From: Mycobacterium simiae
GTDB lineage: Bacteria; Actinomycetota; Actinomycetes; Mycobacteriales; Mycobacteriaceae
Assembly: GCF_010727605.1 (NCBI RefSeq)
Contig: NZ_AP022568.1
Span: 620,001 to 684,000, forward strand
Direction: 5' to 3'
DNA length: 64,000 nucleotides
Shown here: positions 9,232 to 18,148 of the stretch, piece after piece
Position numbering within the stretch: position 1 is the stretch's first letter
Layout: the number at the start of each line of letters is the position of its first letter
Position numbers and translations under genes: made by a program
Notes under the pieces: generated by a model
Databases searched by the model: none
Told to the model about the DNA's origin: nothing
What the model saw: the letters and a program-made list of their open reading frames with translations, nothing else

Positions 9232-9771
9232 TTAAATAGGTGCGGCGCCGCGGAGATGTTCGAAGATGAGCGAGGTTTGGGTGCCGGCCACGTCGGCGTC
9301 GGCGTTGAGGTTTTCCACCACGAACGACCGCAGGTCCTCGGTGTCGCGCGCCGCGACGTGGAGCAGGAAATCGTCCGCACCGGCGAGGAAATACACATCG
9401 ATCACCTGTCGCCTGGTCCGGATCTGGCGGATGAAGCTGCTGATCTTGCCGCGCGCATTGGAGTGCAGGTTCACCGAAATCATGGCCTGTAACGGCATGC
9501 CCACCGCCACCGGGTCGATGTCGGTGTAGAAACCGCGAATGACACCGAGGTCCACCAGGCGCCGCACCCGGCCGTGGCACGTCGACGGGGCGATCCCGAC
9601 GGCCTCGGCAAGTGCGTTGTTGGTGATGCGTGCGTCGGCGTGCAGCAGGCTCAGAATCTTGCGGTCGACGGTGTCGAGGTCGGCGGGCCGAACATTCTTC
9701 GACGAACCGCCCGGAGTATCGGCGATATCCGTGCGGTTATCGGTCACGAAGGCATCATATAGAATTAACAT
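9232..9771 (-). CDS. aldR: Lrp/AsnC-family regulator AldR
   Basis: The 179-residue regulator has an AsnC-type helix-turn-helix (LDTVDRKILSLLHADARI, then AEAVGIAPSTCHGRVRRL) and a C-terminal RAM/ligand domain with the G-A-D-D-F-L-L-H-V segment typical of Lrp effector pockets. It is divergent from ald with 43 bp between the genes, the same arrangement as Rv2779c/Rv2780 in M. tuberculosis, where AldR represses ald and amino acids relieve binding. A shorter GTG start at 9747 (VTDNRTD) is possible. Confidence 0.93.
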   Translation of the reverse strand: MLILYDAFVTDNRTDIADTPGGSSKNVRPADLDTVDRKILSLLHADARITNNALAEAVGIAPSTCHGRVRRLVDLGVIRGFYTDIDPVAVGMPLQAMISVNLHSNARGKISSFIRQIRTRRQVIDVYFLAGADDFLLHVAARDTEDLRSFVVENLNADADVAGTQTSLIFEHLRGAAPI

Positions 9772-9814
9772 CAGCTTGTTTGCCGCTTCGTCGAAGTTTC
9801 TTCACACTAGAAGC
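9772..9814. promoter_or_regulatory. aldR-ald divergent control region
   Basis: This 43-bp gap separates the two start codons and is AT-richer than its surroundings (CATCATATAGAATTAACATC spans its left edge). In M. tuberculosis AldR binds several sites between these genes. I can support the location but not the exact operator boundaries. Confidence 0.5.
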
Positions 9815-10930
9815 ATGCGAGTCGGCATTCCTACCGAGACCAAGAACAACGAATTCAGGGTGGCCATTACGCCGGCGGGGGTCGCCGAACTGACCCGGCT
9901 CGGCCACGACGTGCTGGTTCAGGCCGGCGCCGGAGACGGATCGGCGATCGCCGACATGGAGTTCAAGGCGGCGGGTGCCCAGCTGCTCAGCACCGCCGAG
10001 CAAGTCTGGGCCAACGCCGACCTGCTGCTCAAGGTGAAGGAGCCCATGCCATCCGAATACGGCTTGCTCCGACAGGGGCAGGTGCTGTTCACCTATCTGC
10101 ACCTGGCCGCGTCGCGTGCCGGGACGGAGGCGCTGATGGCGTCCGGCGCAACATCCATCGCCTACGAGACGGTGCAAACCGCCGACGGTGGACTGCCCCT
10201 GCTGGCGCCGATGAGCGAAGTGGCCGGCCGGCTGGCCGCCCAGATCGGGGCGTACCACCTGATGCGCACAGGCGGTGGCCGCGGCGTGCTGATGGGCGGC
10301 GTGCCGGGTGTCAAACCCGCCGATGTGGTGGTCATCGGCGCCGGAACCGCCGGCTACAACGCCGCCCGGGTGGCCAGCGGTATGGGGGCCAGCGTGCGGG
10401 TCCTCGACCTCGACGTCAACAAGCTGCGGCTGCTCGACGCCGAGTTCACCGGCCGCGTCCAGACCCGCTACTCATCGGCCTATGAGCTCGAGGGCGCGGT
10501 CAAACTAGCTGACCTGGTGATCGGCGCGGTCTTGGTGCCCGGTGCCAAGGCGCCCAAACTAATCACGAATTCCCTTGTGGCGCAGATGAAACCCGGCGCC
10601 GTGCTGGTCGACATTTCCATCGATCAGGGCGGTTGCTTCGAGGACTCGCGACCCACCACCTACGACGACCCGACGTTCGCGGTGCATGACACAGTGTTTT
10701 ACTGCGTGGCGAACATGCCCAGCGCTGTTCCGAAGACCTCGACCTACGCGCTGACGAACGCCACCATGCCGTACGTGCTCAAGATCGCCGAGCAGGGTTG
10801 GCGAGGGGCATGCCGCTCGGATCCCGCTCTGGCGAAGGGACTTTCCACGCATGGGGGCGCGCTGTTGTCCGAGCGGGTGGCCGCCGACCTGGATTTGCCG
10901 TTCACCGAGCCGGCCGGCGTGCTGGGCTGA
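9815..10930 (+). CDS. ald: L-alanine dehydrogenase
   Basis: The enzyme interconverts L-alanine with pyruvate, ammonia and NADH; in mycobacteria it also reduces glyoxylate to glycine, which matters given the glyoxylate genes elsewhere here. Starting at ATG 9815 gives 371 residues, the family length. Catalytic residues fall where expected: K75 (LLKVKEP), H96 (TYLHLAA) and D270 (DISIDQGG). The NAD motif is VVIGAGTAGYNAARVA (residues 172-187). An upstream in-frame extension to 9539 overlaps aldR and is rejected. Its 3' end converges on the beta-lactamase gene with a 3-bp gap. Confidence 0.97.
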   Translation: MRVGIPTETKNNEFRVAITPAGVAELTRLGHDVLVQAGAGDGSAIADMEFKAAGAQLLSTAEQVWANADLLLKVKEPMPSEYGLLRQGQVLFTYLHLAASRAGTEALMASGATSIAYETVQTADGGLPLLAPMSEVAGRLAAQIGAYHLMRTGGGRGVLMGGVPGVKPADVVVIGAGTAGYNAARVASGMGASVRVLDLDVNKLRLLDAEFTGRVQTRYSSAYELEGAVKLADLVIGAVLVPGAKAPKLITNSLVAQMKPGAVLVDISIDQGGCFEDSRPTTYDDPTFAVHDTVFYCVANMPSAVPKTSTYALTNATMPYVLKIAEQGWRGACRSDPALAKGLSTHGGALLSERVAADLDLPFTEPAGVLG

Positions 10931-10933
10931 CGC

Positions 10934-11818
10934 TCAGCCCGGACCGGCCAGGCAGCCCAGCACCGATTTCGTCACCTCGGCGATCAGCGGCCGCAGCCCA
11001 TCGGCGTCGACGTTCGCCGACTGCGAGCGCGTCATCAGCGACAGCGACACGCGTTGCCCGCTCGGCCCGTAGACCATTCCTACGTCGTTGGTGCTGCCGT
11101 AATTTCCGCTGCCGGTCTTGTCGGCGGTAATCCATCCCGGCGGCAGGCCGGCCCGCATGCTCGAGGTCACATTGTCACGCAGCCACCGTTCTAGCTGGCT
11201 GCGCTGCGCCTCGCCGAGAACCGTTCCGGTCAGCAGCCTTTGGATTCCGGTGCCCAGGGCCCGCGGGGTGCTGGTATCGCGCGGGTCGCCCGGGATAGCG
11301 GTGTTCAAGTCGATCTCCCACCGGTCGAGCCGCGTGCGCTGGTCGCCGATGGAGCGGGCGAAGTCGGTGATGGCCGGCGGTCCGCCGATCTGCGCCAGCA
11401 GCAGGTTGGCTGCCGCGTTGTCGCTGTGCTGCAATGCGGCCGCGCACAGCTGCGCAAGCGGCATGGCGTTGCCGGCCTGTGGCGCGGTGACCGGCGAGTT
11501 GGGTAACAGTGCGGCCGGATCGACGAAAATTCGTTGCTGCAAATCCAACTCGCCGCGTTGCGCCTGCTGCAGCACTCGCGCCGCGGCGTAGGCCTTGAAC
11601 GTCGAGCACATCGCGAACGGGTCGTCGTCGCGATGCGCCAAGGTGCGGCCCGAGCCCACATTCGTCGCGAAAAGCCCTATGTACGCGTTGTATTGGCGCT
11701 CGAGCTCGGCCAGGCGGTCGTAGAACTGCGGCGGGTCGGAGCGTGCGGTGGCGCAGGCGCTCAGCGCCGGAACCGTCGAGGCGGCCAGCAATAACCGCCG
11801 GCGGGACAGTCCTGGCAC
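10934..11818 (-). CDS. Class A beta-lactamase, exported
   Basis: The 294-residue protein has all class A elements: S72-T-F-K75 (SxxK), S132-D-N134 (SDN loop), the omega-loop R-W-E168-I-D-L-N, and K234-T-G236. It begins with [18 protein letters not shown], a twin-arginine-like signal followed by a lipobox-like LSAC, so Tat export and lipid anchoring are both plausible. It should hydrolyse penicillins and possibly other beta-lactams. The GTG start at 11818 directly abuts the TAA of the upstream nitronate monooxygenase gene. The chromosomal BlaC of M. tuberculosis (Rv2068c) is at another locus, so this is either a relocated or an additional enzyme. Confidence 0.92.
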   Translation of the reverse strand: MPGLSRRRLLLAASTVPALSACATARSDPPQFYDRLAELERQYNAYIGLFATNVGSGRTLAHRDDDPFAMCSTFKAYAAARVLQQAQRGELDLQQRIFVDPAALLPNSPVTAPQAGNAMPLAQLCAAALQHSDNAAANLLLAQIGGPPAITDFARSIGDQRTRLDRWEIDLNTAIPGDPRDTSTPRALGTGIQRLLTGTVLGEAQRSQLERWLRDNVTSSMRAGLPPGWITADKTGSGNYGSTNDVGMVYGPSGQRVSLSLMTRSQSANVDADGLRPLIAEVTKSVLGCLAGPG

Positions 11819-12847
11819 TTAGTCGTTGGGTGTGAGGCTCGCGACAATATCGGCCACCGGCCCCGGCCGCGCCTCGCGGAAAGACGTTCCCGCCCAAAGG
11901 TTCATACCGTTCGGATCTTCCCGCTCGGCGGCGGCTTCGCGGATCGGCAGCGTCATCTGGTTGACCTCGGGGTAGCCCAGCGGTGCGATGTTGTCGAAAT
12001 GGCGGATGAATTCGTTCTCCAGGCTGCGGGCATAGCGGCCCGAGAAGGCGCGGGTAACGATGGTCCTGGCGAACAGCTGGTTCTTCATCGCGCCGCGATG
12101 GGCCGGGCTGGTGGCGGCCTCGTCGCTGAGCAGCAGCGCGGTCCCCACCTGCGCGGCCACCGCTCCCCTGCGCAACACCCCGGCGACATCCTCGGCGGTG
12201 CCCAACCCGCCGGCGGCGATGATCGGGACGTCGCGATGCGCCCGGTGGATGCGGTCGATCAGTTGATGCAGCGATTCGTTCCCTGGCTCCATGTCGGGCG
12301 CGAAGGTCGCGCGGTTCCCCCCCGCCTCGGGGCCTTGGACCACCAGGCTGTCCGCGCCCGCGGCGACCGCCACCCCAGCCTCGTACTGCGAGGTCACGGT
12401 AACCATCACCAGCAATCCCAGCGCGCCGAACCGGCGGATCACGTCTGGTGAGGGCACGCCGTAGGTGAAGGACACCAGCTCTGGGCGCAGGTCGGCAACC
12501 ACCTCGAGCTTGCGCGCCCAGTCGTCGTCGTGGCCGTATTCGGGCCGGCCGACGTGTACCTGGTAGTGCTCGGCGACGCCTTCGAGTTCGTCCGCGTAGA
12601 AGTCCAGCGCTACCCAGTCGGCAACGCTGGGTTGCGGCACGAGCAGGTTCACGCCGATCGGGCCGGTAGTCGCGGCACGTGCCGCGGCGACATCGGCGGC
12701 GAACTGTTCGGCGCTCAGGTAGCCGGCGGGCACGAAACCGAGGCCGCCGGCATTGGACACCGCCGCCGCCAATGCCGGACTGCCGGGCCCGCCGGCCATC
12801 GGTGCACCCACGATCGGGACCGGGATGTCCCAAAAACCCAGCACCAT
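11819..12847 (-). CDS. Nitronate monooxygenase (2-nitropropane dioxygenase family)
   Basis: The 342-residue FMN-dependent TIM-barrel enzyme corresponds in position to Rv2781c. It begins with PIVGAPMAGGPGSPALAAAV, the family's N-terminal flavin/substrate motif. It contains VVQGPEAGGNRAT (the QG-x-E-A-GGH-like phosphate-binding segment, here with N) and PIIAAGGLGTAEDVAGVLRRGA (second flavin-phosphate loop). It oxidises alkyl nitronates such as propionate-3-nitronate. The beta-lactamase gene follows without any gap. Confidence 0.9.
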   Translation of the reverse strand: MVLGFWDIPVPIVGAPMAGGPGSPALAAAVSNAGGLGFVPAGYLSAEQFAADVAAARAATTGPIGVNLLVPQPSVADWVALDFYADELEGVAEHYQVHVGRPEYGHDDDWARKLEVVADLRPELVSFTYGVPSPDVIRRFGALGLLVMVTVTSQYEAGVAVAAGADSLVVQGPEAGGNRATFAPDMEPGNESLHQLIDRIHRAHRDVPIIAAGGLGTAEDVAGVLRRGAVAAQVGTALLLSDEAATSPAHRGAMKNQLFARTIVTRAFSGRYARSLENEFIRHFDNIAPLGYPEVNQMTLPIREAAAEREDPNGMNLWAGTSFREARPGPVADIVASLTPND

Positions 12848-12906
12848 CTGGCTAGTCCGGCGACGGCGAGCGCCGGCACGGCGCGAGTGAGGAGACGAAC
12901 ATTGAG

Positions 12907-14292
12907 CTACCGTACCATCGCCCGAAGTTGTTGCGGCAGTGATCGTTTGGACGCATACGGTCCCATGACAGCCGCACCGTAAGGCTTGGTCAACAATCGG
13001 CTCGCCACGGTGTTGACCTCGTCGACGGTGACGGCGTCGATCTTGCGAAGGCTGTCCTCGATACTGCGATGCTTGCCATAGTTCAACTCGCTACGCCCGA
13101 TGCGGCTCATACGAGAACTGGAGTCTTCCAGCCCCAGGACCATCCCGCCACGCAACGAGCCCTTGGCGATACGACACTCCGCCTCGGTGATGCCGTCGCG
13201 CGCGACCGATTCGAGCACCGCGCTGGTGATCCGCACGACGTCGGTGAACCGCTCGGGCAGGCACGCGGCGTACACCGACAGCGCGCCGCTGTCGGAGAAG
13301 GTGTCGACCGACGAGAAGACGGAGTAGGCCAGCCCGCGCAGCTCCCGAACTTCTTGGAACAGCCGCGAGCTCAGCCCGCCACCGAGGGCGGTGTTGAGCA
13401 CCGACAACGCCCAACGATGCTCCCAACCGCGCCCGGGCGTGCGCACACCCAGCGACACGTGAGTCTGCTCGGCCTCGCGCTTTGCCAACGCCAATCCCGG
13501 CCGGCCGGCGATCCGTCCGGCACCCGAGCGCGGCGATATGGGTGGGCGCCCGCGCACCAGGCGCGACCCAAAGTGCTCGCGAACCAACCCCACCACCTCG
13601 TCGTGGTCGACGTTGCCGGCCACCGCCACGACCATCCGTTCCGGTGTGTAGCGCCGCACGTGGAACGAGTGCAGCTGGGCGCGCGACATCGCCGACACCG
13701 ATTGCGCGGTACCGATGACCGGCCGCCCGACCGGATGATCCCCGAACAGCGCCGAAAGGAACATGTCTCCGAGAGCGTCCTCCGGGTCGTCGTCGCGCAT
13801 CGCGATCTCTTCCAGCACGACGTCGCGTTCCAGCTCGACGTCTTCGACGGCGCAGCGGCCGTTGAGGACGACGTCGGCCACCAGGTCGACGGCCAGCGCC
13901 AGGTCACTGTCGAGCACGTGCGCGTAGTAGCAGGTGTGCTCCTTGGCGGTAAACGCGTTCAGCTCGCCGCCGACGGCGTCCATCGCCTGAGCGATGTCGA
14001 CCGCGGTGCGGGTAGGCGTCGACTTGAACAGTAGATGTTCGAGGAAGTGCGCCGCACCGGCAACGGTGGCGCCTTCGTCCCGCGAGCCGACGCCCACCCA
14101 CACCCCGACCGACGCGGAACGGACCGCGGGCAGGTATTCGGTGACCACCCGCAAACCGCCCGGCAATGTGGTGCGCCGCAACGTTTCTTGCGGCGCAGGC
14201 TGGGCCTTGACGGCCTGTTTACCTCGCCGCAGCGCCCCCGCCCGGCCGGAGCGCGCCCCGGCCGCGTCGTCAGCTGCTGGCGGTCGCGGCAT
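12907..14292 (-). CDS. pepR: M16-family zinc protease PepR
   Basis: The protein resembles mitochondrial processing peptidase-like M16B proteases. The inverted zinc motif H-x-x-E-H is HFLEH (H82, E85, H86), followed by the distal [20 protein letters not shown] region with the third zinc ligand glutamate. A C-terminal M16 domain carries [18 protein letters not shown] 14292 (MPRPPAAD) is chosen because it gives 461 residues, closer to the M. tuberculosis PepR (~438 aa) than the frame to 14328. It overlaps the 3' end of gpsI by 23 bp, so the two are co-transcribed. Confidence 0.92.
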   Translation of the reverse strand: MPRPPAADDAAGARSGRAGALRRGKQAVKAQPAPQETLRRTTLPGGLRVVTEYLPAVRSASVGVWVGVGSRDEGATVAGAAHFLEHLLFKSTPTRTAVDIAQAMDAVGGELNAFTAKEHTCYYAHVLDSDLALAVDLVADVVLNGRCAVEDVELERDVVLEEIAMRDDDPEDALGDMFLSALFGDHPVGRPVIGTAQSVSAMSRAQLHSFHVRRYTPERMVVAVAGNVDHDEVVGLVREHFGSRLVRGRPPISPRSGAGRIAGRPGLALAKREAEQTHVSLGVRTPGRGWEHRWALSVLNTALGGGLSSRLFQEVRELRGLAYSVFSSVDTFSDSGALSVYAACLPERFTDVVRITSAVLESVARDGITEAECRIAKGSLRGGMVLGLEDSSSRMSRIGRSELNYGKHRSIEDSLRKIDAVTVDEVNTVASRLLTKPYGAAVMGPYASKRSLPQQLRAMVR

Positions 14293-16546
14293 CGGCTGGC
14301 GCGGCCTCCTCGGGAACTCCGGCGTCAACGGGTGCGGCGCTGTCCTCTTCCACCAGGACCAGCGAGATCTTGCCCCGCTTGTCGATGTCGGCGATCTCCA
14401 CCCGCAGCTTGTCGCCGACGTTGACCACGTCCTCGACCTTGGCGATGCGCTTGCCCTTGCCGAGCTTGGAGATGTGCACCAGACCGTCGCGGCCGGGCAG
14501 CAGCGACACGAAAGCGCCGAAATCCGTTGTCTTGACGACGGTCCCGAGGAATCGCTCGCCGACCGTCGGCAGCTGCGGGTTGGCGATGGCGTTGATCTTG
14601 TCGATCGCGGCCTGGGCCGAGGGGCCGTCGGTCGCGCCGACGAACACGGTGCCGTCGTCCTCGATGGAGATCTGCGCGCCGGTCTCCTCGGTGATCGCGT
14701 TGATCACCTTGCCCTTGGGCCCGATGACCTCACCGATCTTGTCGACCGGGACCTTGATGGTGGTCACGCGTGGGGCGTACGGGCTCATCTCGTCGGGCGC
14801 ATCGATGGCCTCGGCCATCACCTCGAGGATGGTCAGACGCGCATCCTTGGCCTGGGCCAGCGCACCGGCGAGCACCTGCGACGGGATGCCGTCGAGCTTG
14901 GTGTCCAACTGCAGGGCGGTCACGAAGTCCTTGGTGCCCGCGCACTTGAAGTCCATGTCGCCGAACGCGTCCTCGGCGCCCAGGATGTCGGTCAGCGTGA
15001 CGAAGCGACGCTCTGACTTGCCATTCACGTCGACGTCGTCGGAGACCAGGCCCATCGCGATGCCGGCCACCGGAGCCTTCAGCGGCACACCGGCATTCAG
15101 CAACGCCAGCGTGGACGCGCAGACCGACCCCATCGAGGTCGAACCGTTGGAGCCCAGCGCTTCCGACACCTGGCGGATGGCGTAGGGGAATTCGTCGACG
15201 CTGGGCAGCACCGGGATCAGCGCCCGCTCGGCGAGCGCGCCATGCCCGATCTCGCGGCGCTTGGGTGAGCCCACGCGGCCAGTCTCACCCGTCGAGTAGG
15301 GGGGGAAGTTGTAGTGGTGCATGTACCGCTTGGTGGTCTCGGGTCCCAGCGAGTCGACCTGCTGAGCCATTTTCATCATGTCCAGCGTGGTGATGCCCAG
15401 AATCTGGGTTTCACCGCGTTCGAACAGCGCGCTGCCATGCGCCCGGGGGACGACGGCGACCTCGGCCGACAGGGCCCGGATGTCGGTGATGCCACGGCCG
15501 TCAATACGGAAGTGGTCGGTCAGGATGCGTTGGCGCACCAGCTTTTTGGTGAGCGAACGGAAAGCCGCCGAGATCTCTTTTTCCCGGCCCTCATGGGTGT
15601 CGGCGAGCCGCGCCAGCACTTCCGCTTTGAGCTCGTCGGTGCGCGCGTCGCGTTCGGCCTTGCTCCCGATGGTCAGCGCCTTGGCCAGCTCGTCGGTGGC
15701 CACCGAGGCGACGGAGTAGTAGACGTCCTCGGCGTAATCGGGGAATGTGGGGTACTCGCCGGTCGGCTTGGCGGCGGCGCCGGCCAACTCCTCCTGTGCG
15801 GTGCACAATGCGGCGATGAATGGCTTGGCAGCCTCAAGTCCTTCGGCCACAACGGTTTCCGTCGGCGCCTGGGCGCCACCTTCGACGAGTTCGATGACGT
15901 TCTCGGTGGCCTCCGCCTCGACCATCATGATCGCGACGTCTTTGTTGTCACCCTCGCCGACCTTGCGTCCGGCGACGACCATGTCGAACACGGCGCGGTC
16001 GAGCTGCTCGACCGTCGGGAACGCGACCCAGGTGCCGTCGATCAGCGCGACCCGCACCCCACCGATCGGTCCCGAGAACGGCAGGCCGCTCAGCTGGGTG
16101 GAGGCCGACGCGGCGTTGATCGCCAGCACGTCGTACAGGTCGTTGGGGTCCAGACTCAGGACCGTCACGACGATCTGGATTTCGTTGCGCAGGCCGTCGA
16201 CGAAGGACGGGCGCAGCGGCCGGTCGATCAACCGGCAGGTCAGGATCGCGTCGGTGGAGGGACGTCCCTCGCGACGGAAGAAGGAGCCGGGAATGCGGCC
16301 CGCGGCGTACATCCGCTCCTCGACGTCGACCGTGAGCGGGAAGAAGTCGAAGTGTTCCTTGGGCGACTTGCTTGCCGTCGTCGCGGACAGCAGCATGTTT
16401 TCGTCGTCGAGGTAGGCGGCGACGGAACCGGCGGCCTGCAGGGCCAGCCGGCCGGTCTCGAAACGAATGGTCCGGGTACCGAAGCTCCCGTTGTCGATCG
16501 TGGCGGTCGATTCGAACACGCCCTCATCAATTTCAGCTACAGACAT
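14270..16546 (-). CDS. gpsI: Polynucleotide phosphorylase / guanosine pentaphosphate synthetase
   Basis: This 758-residue protein degrades RNA 3' to 5' phosphorolytically and takes part in (p)ppGpp metabolism in actinobacteria. It has two RNase PH-like domains separated by an all-alpha linker. A KH domain is centred on [14 protein letters not shown] (about residues 600-615) and an S1 domain spans about 667-730 ([21 protein letters not shown]). The tail is Ala/Pro/Glu-rich. Length matches mycobacterial GpsI (~752). It is the first gene of the gpsI-pepR pair. Confidence 0.97.
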   Translation of the reverse strand: MSVAEIDEGVFESTATIDNGSFGTRTIRFETGRLALQAAGSVAAYLDDENMLLSATTASKSPKEHFDFFPLTVDVEERMYAAGRIPGSFFRREGRPSTDAILTCRLIDRPLRPSFVDGLRNEIQIVVTVLSLDPNDLYDVLAINAASASTQLSGLPFSGPIGGVRVALIDGTWVAFPTVEQLDRAVFDMVVAGRKVGEGDNKDVAIMMVEAEATENVIELVEGGAQAPTETVVAEGLEAAKPFIAALCTAQEELAGAAAKPTGEYPTFPDYAEDVYYSVASVATDELAKALTIGSKAERDARTDELKAEVLARLADTHEGREKEISAAFRSLTKKLVRQRILTDHFRIDGRGITDIRALSAEVAVVPRAHGSALFERGETQILGITTLDMMKMAQQVDSLGPETTKRYMHHYNFPPYSTGETGRVGSPKRREIGHGALAERALIPVLPSVDEFPYAIRQVSEALGSNGSTSMGSVCASTLALLNAGVPLKAPVAGIAMGLVSDDVDVNGKSERRFVTLTDILGAEDAFGDMDFKCAGTKDFVTALQLDTKLDGIPSQVLAGALAQAKDARLTILEVMAEAIDAPDEMSPYAPRVTTIKVPVDKIGEVIGPKGKVINAITEETGAQISIEDDGTVFVGATDGPSAQAAIDKINAIANPQLPTVGERFLGTVVKTTDFGAFVSLLPGRDGLVHISKLGKGKRIAKVEDVVNVGDKLRVEIADIDKRGKISLVLVEEDSAAPVDAGVPEEAAPADAATASS

Positions 16547-16862
16547 GGGTGTCCGTACAGCCTCTCTGGGTTATTCAGCTATTTCGCGTCGTCATGCGCG
16601 AGTACCTCGAGAGCTACCCGAGAGGAGAGTCTGAATGCGGCTACGGCCGTCGATCGAAGCAGCCGACCTGCCCCAGATCCGGAGAGCCCGGCTGCCACTA
16701 CCGAAGACCGCCCGATGCAGACTGGGCTGCTCTGACGAACATGCGTAGTGACACGCTGGAACGGAACACGCGGATCTGCGCGGACCGCACCGTTTGCTCG
16801 GGCCAGACGGCCCAGAACGCTCTTACTCTACACGGGCGAACGTCACCCGACGGAACCGTGCG
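16547..16862. other. 316-bp gene-free interval between rpsO and gpsI
   Basis: No convincing gene is visible. In M. tuberculosis the lipoprotein gene lppU (Rv2784c) lies between rpsO and gpsI; no lipobox or matching frame is present here. It probably contains the gpsI leader and promoter; gpsI mRNA leaders are often autoregulated, but I see no defined hairpin with a U tract. Confidence 0.6.
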
Positions 16863-17132
16863 TCAGCGACGCAAGCCCAGGCGATCGATCAGCGAGCGGT
16901 AACGCTCGACGTCGATCTGCGAGATGTACTTGATCAGCCGGCGCCGGCGTCCAACCAGCAGCAACAGGCCACGCCGGGAGTGGTGATCGTGCTTGTGCAC
17001 CTTGAGGTGCTCCGTCAAGTCGGCGATCCGCTTGGTTAGCAGCGCGATCTGCGCCTCCGGCGAGCCGGTATCGGTGTCATGCAGCCCGTATTGGCTCAGA
17101 ATTTCTTTCTTCTGCTCGGCAGTAAGCGCCAC
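16863..17132 (-). CDS. rpsO: 30S ribosomal protein S15
   Basis: The 89-residue protein has the S15 signature: [22 protein letters not shown], then [22 protein letters not shown]. It binds 16S rRNA and organises the platform of the small subunit. GTG 17132 is the start because GGAGAT lies 7 bp upstream and the length matches the family; the longer frame to 17201 is not supported. Confidence 0.97.
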   Translation of the reverse strand: MALTAEQKKEILSQYGLHDTDTGSPEAQIALLTKRIADLTEHLKVHKHDHHSRRGLLLLVGRRRRLIKYISQIDVERYRSLIDRLGLRR

Positions 17133-17267
17133 GAAAATATCTCCATCAATTGGTGCCGCGAAAAAATCTCGTGCATCGCCGCCGCGGACTGCAGCGCACA
17201 CCGTTATCGGCTGGCGAGTCTATCAGCGGCGGCGACGTCTACCGAAATCGCAGGACGCGCGACACCC

Positions 17268-17304
17268 TTGACAACCTACAACCAATTGGTTGTAGGTTAC
17301 TGGG
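17268..17304 (+). promoter_or_regulatory. Promoter with a perfect 26-bp palindromic operator for the ArsR-family gene
   Basis: Bases 17273-17298 form a perfect palindrome (left arm AACCTACAACCAA, right arm TTGGTTGTAGGTT). A TTGACA -35-like hexamer at 17268-17273 overlaps its left end, and a plausible -10 (GGTTAC, 17295-17300) its right end. The GTG at 17305 is about 5 bp after that -10, so the mRNA may be leaderless. A repressor dimer here would block the core promoter, fitting autoregulation by the ArsR protein. Confidence 0.7.
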
Positions 17305-17646
17305 GTGACCGTAGACCAAGAAGACCGGGTGGACGCCTTGTTCCACGCGCTCGCCGACCGAACCCGGCGCGACATCATGCGCCGGACACTCGCCGGCGAG
17401 CACTCGGTTTCCGCACTGGCACTCAAGTACGACATGAGCTTCGCCGCGGTGCAGAAGCACGTCGTCGTGCTGGAAAAGGCCGGCCTGCTCACCAAACGAC
17501 GAAGCGGTCGCCAGCAGCTGGCCAGCGGTGACGTGGCGGCCGTGCGGTCGGTGGCCGCCATGCTCACCGAGCTCGAATCGCTCTGGCGGGATCGCATCGC
17601 CCGCGTCGACGAACTCATCGCATCCGACTCAAACCAGGAGGACTGA
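17305..17646 (+). CDS. ArsR/SmtB-family winged-helix regulator
   Basis: The 113-residue protein has the pattern of the subgroup that precedes SRPBCC genes: FHALADRTRRDIMRRTLAGEHSVSALA, then DMSFAAVQKHVVVLEKAGLLTKRRSGRQQ. No CxC metal motif is present, so metal sensing of the ArsR/SmtB alpha-3 type is unlikely. It precedes an SRPBCC protein by 3 bp and has a large palindrome at its own promoter. The pair sits between rpsO and ribF, where M. tuberculosis has no such genes, so it looks inserted. Confidence 0.88.
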   Translation: MTVDQEDRVDALFHALADRTRRDIMRRTLAGEHSVSALALKYDMSFAAVQKHVVVLEKAGLLTKRRSGRQQLASGDVAAVRSVAAMLTELESLWRDRIARVDELIASDSNQED

Positions 17647-17649
17647 ACC

Positions 17650-18135
17650 ATGCCCGTGATCGATGTCCAGCACGACCCGGACAACCTGACGCTGACCATC
17701 ACGGCGGACTTCGCCGCGCCGGTGGCCCGAATCTGGCAGGTGTATGCCGACCCGCGTCAGTTGGAGAAGGTGTGGGGACCGCCGTCCCACCCGGCGACCG
17801 TCGTCGACCACAGCCTCACCCCCGGAAGTCGCACGACATATTTCATGACCGGCCCGGACGGCGAGAAGTACGCCGGGTATTGGGAGATCACGGCCGTGGA
17901 CGAGCCGACCAGCTTCTCCTTCCTCGACGGCTTCGCCGACCTGGACTTCAACCCGAACACCGACCTCCCAGTCTCGAGGAATGTGTATACGTTCGCCGCG
18001 CACCACGGCGGCACTCGCGCGACCTACGTGAGCACCTACTCCTCCGCCGAGGCGCTTCAGCAGGTACTCGACATGGGCGTCGTCGAGGGCGCCTCGTCGG
18101 CCATCAACCAGATCGACGACCTGGTCGCCGCCTGA
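17650..18135 (+). CDS. SRPBCC/AHSA1-domain protein
   Basis: The 161-residue protein has the START-like AHSA1 fold: ITADFAAPVARIWQVYADPRQLEKVWGPP at the N-terminus, TGPDGEKYAGYWEI in the middle, and a final helix VLDMGVVEGASSAINQIDDLV. These domains bind hydrophobic small molecules in a deep cavity. It is co-transcribed with the ArsR regulator (3-bp gap, GGAGG at the end of that gene serving as its ribosome-binding site). The ligand is unknown; the pair probably responds to and handles a xenobiotic or lipid. Confidence 0.85.
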   Translation: MPVIDVQHDPDNLTLTITADFAAPVARIWQVYADPRQLEKVWGPPSHPATVVDHSLTPGSRTTYFMTGPDGEKYAGYWEITAVDEPTSFSFLDGFADLDFNPNTDLPVSRNVYTFAAHHGGTRATYVSTYSSAEALQQVLDMGVVEGASSAINQIDDLVAA

Positions 18136-18148
18136 CGCCTCCCGCGCA

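Noticed and set aside
7756..9492. Long plus-strand frame of 578 residues opposite the flavin monooxygenase and aldR
   Set aside because: It is a GC-driven antisense frame with no recognisable domain, fully covered by two well-supported minus-strand genes.
11175..12833. 552-residue alternate frame across the nitronate monooxygenase and beta-lactamase genes
   Set aside because: It is the +1 frame of the same strand, Arg/Gly-rich, with no domain; both real genes carry complete motifs.
15314..16735. Long plus-strand frame opposite gpsI
   Set aside because: Antisense shadow of a highly conserved gene; Arg/Asp/Gly-rich composition and no motifs.
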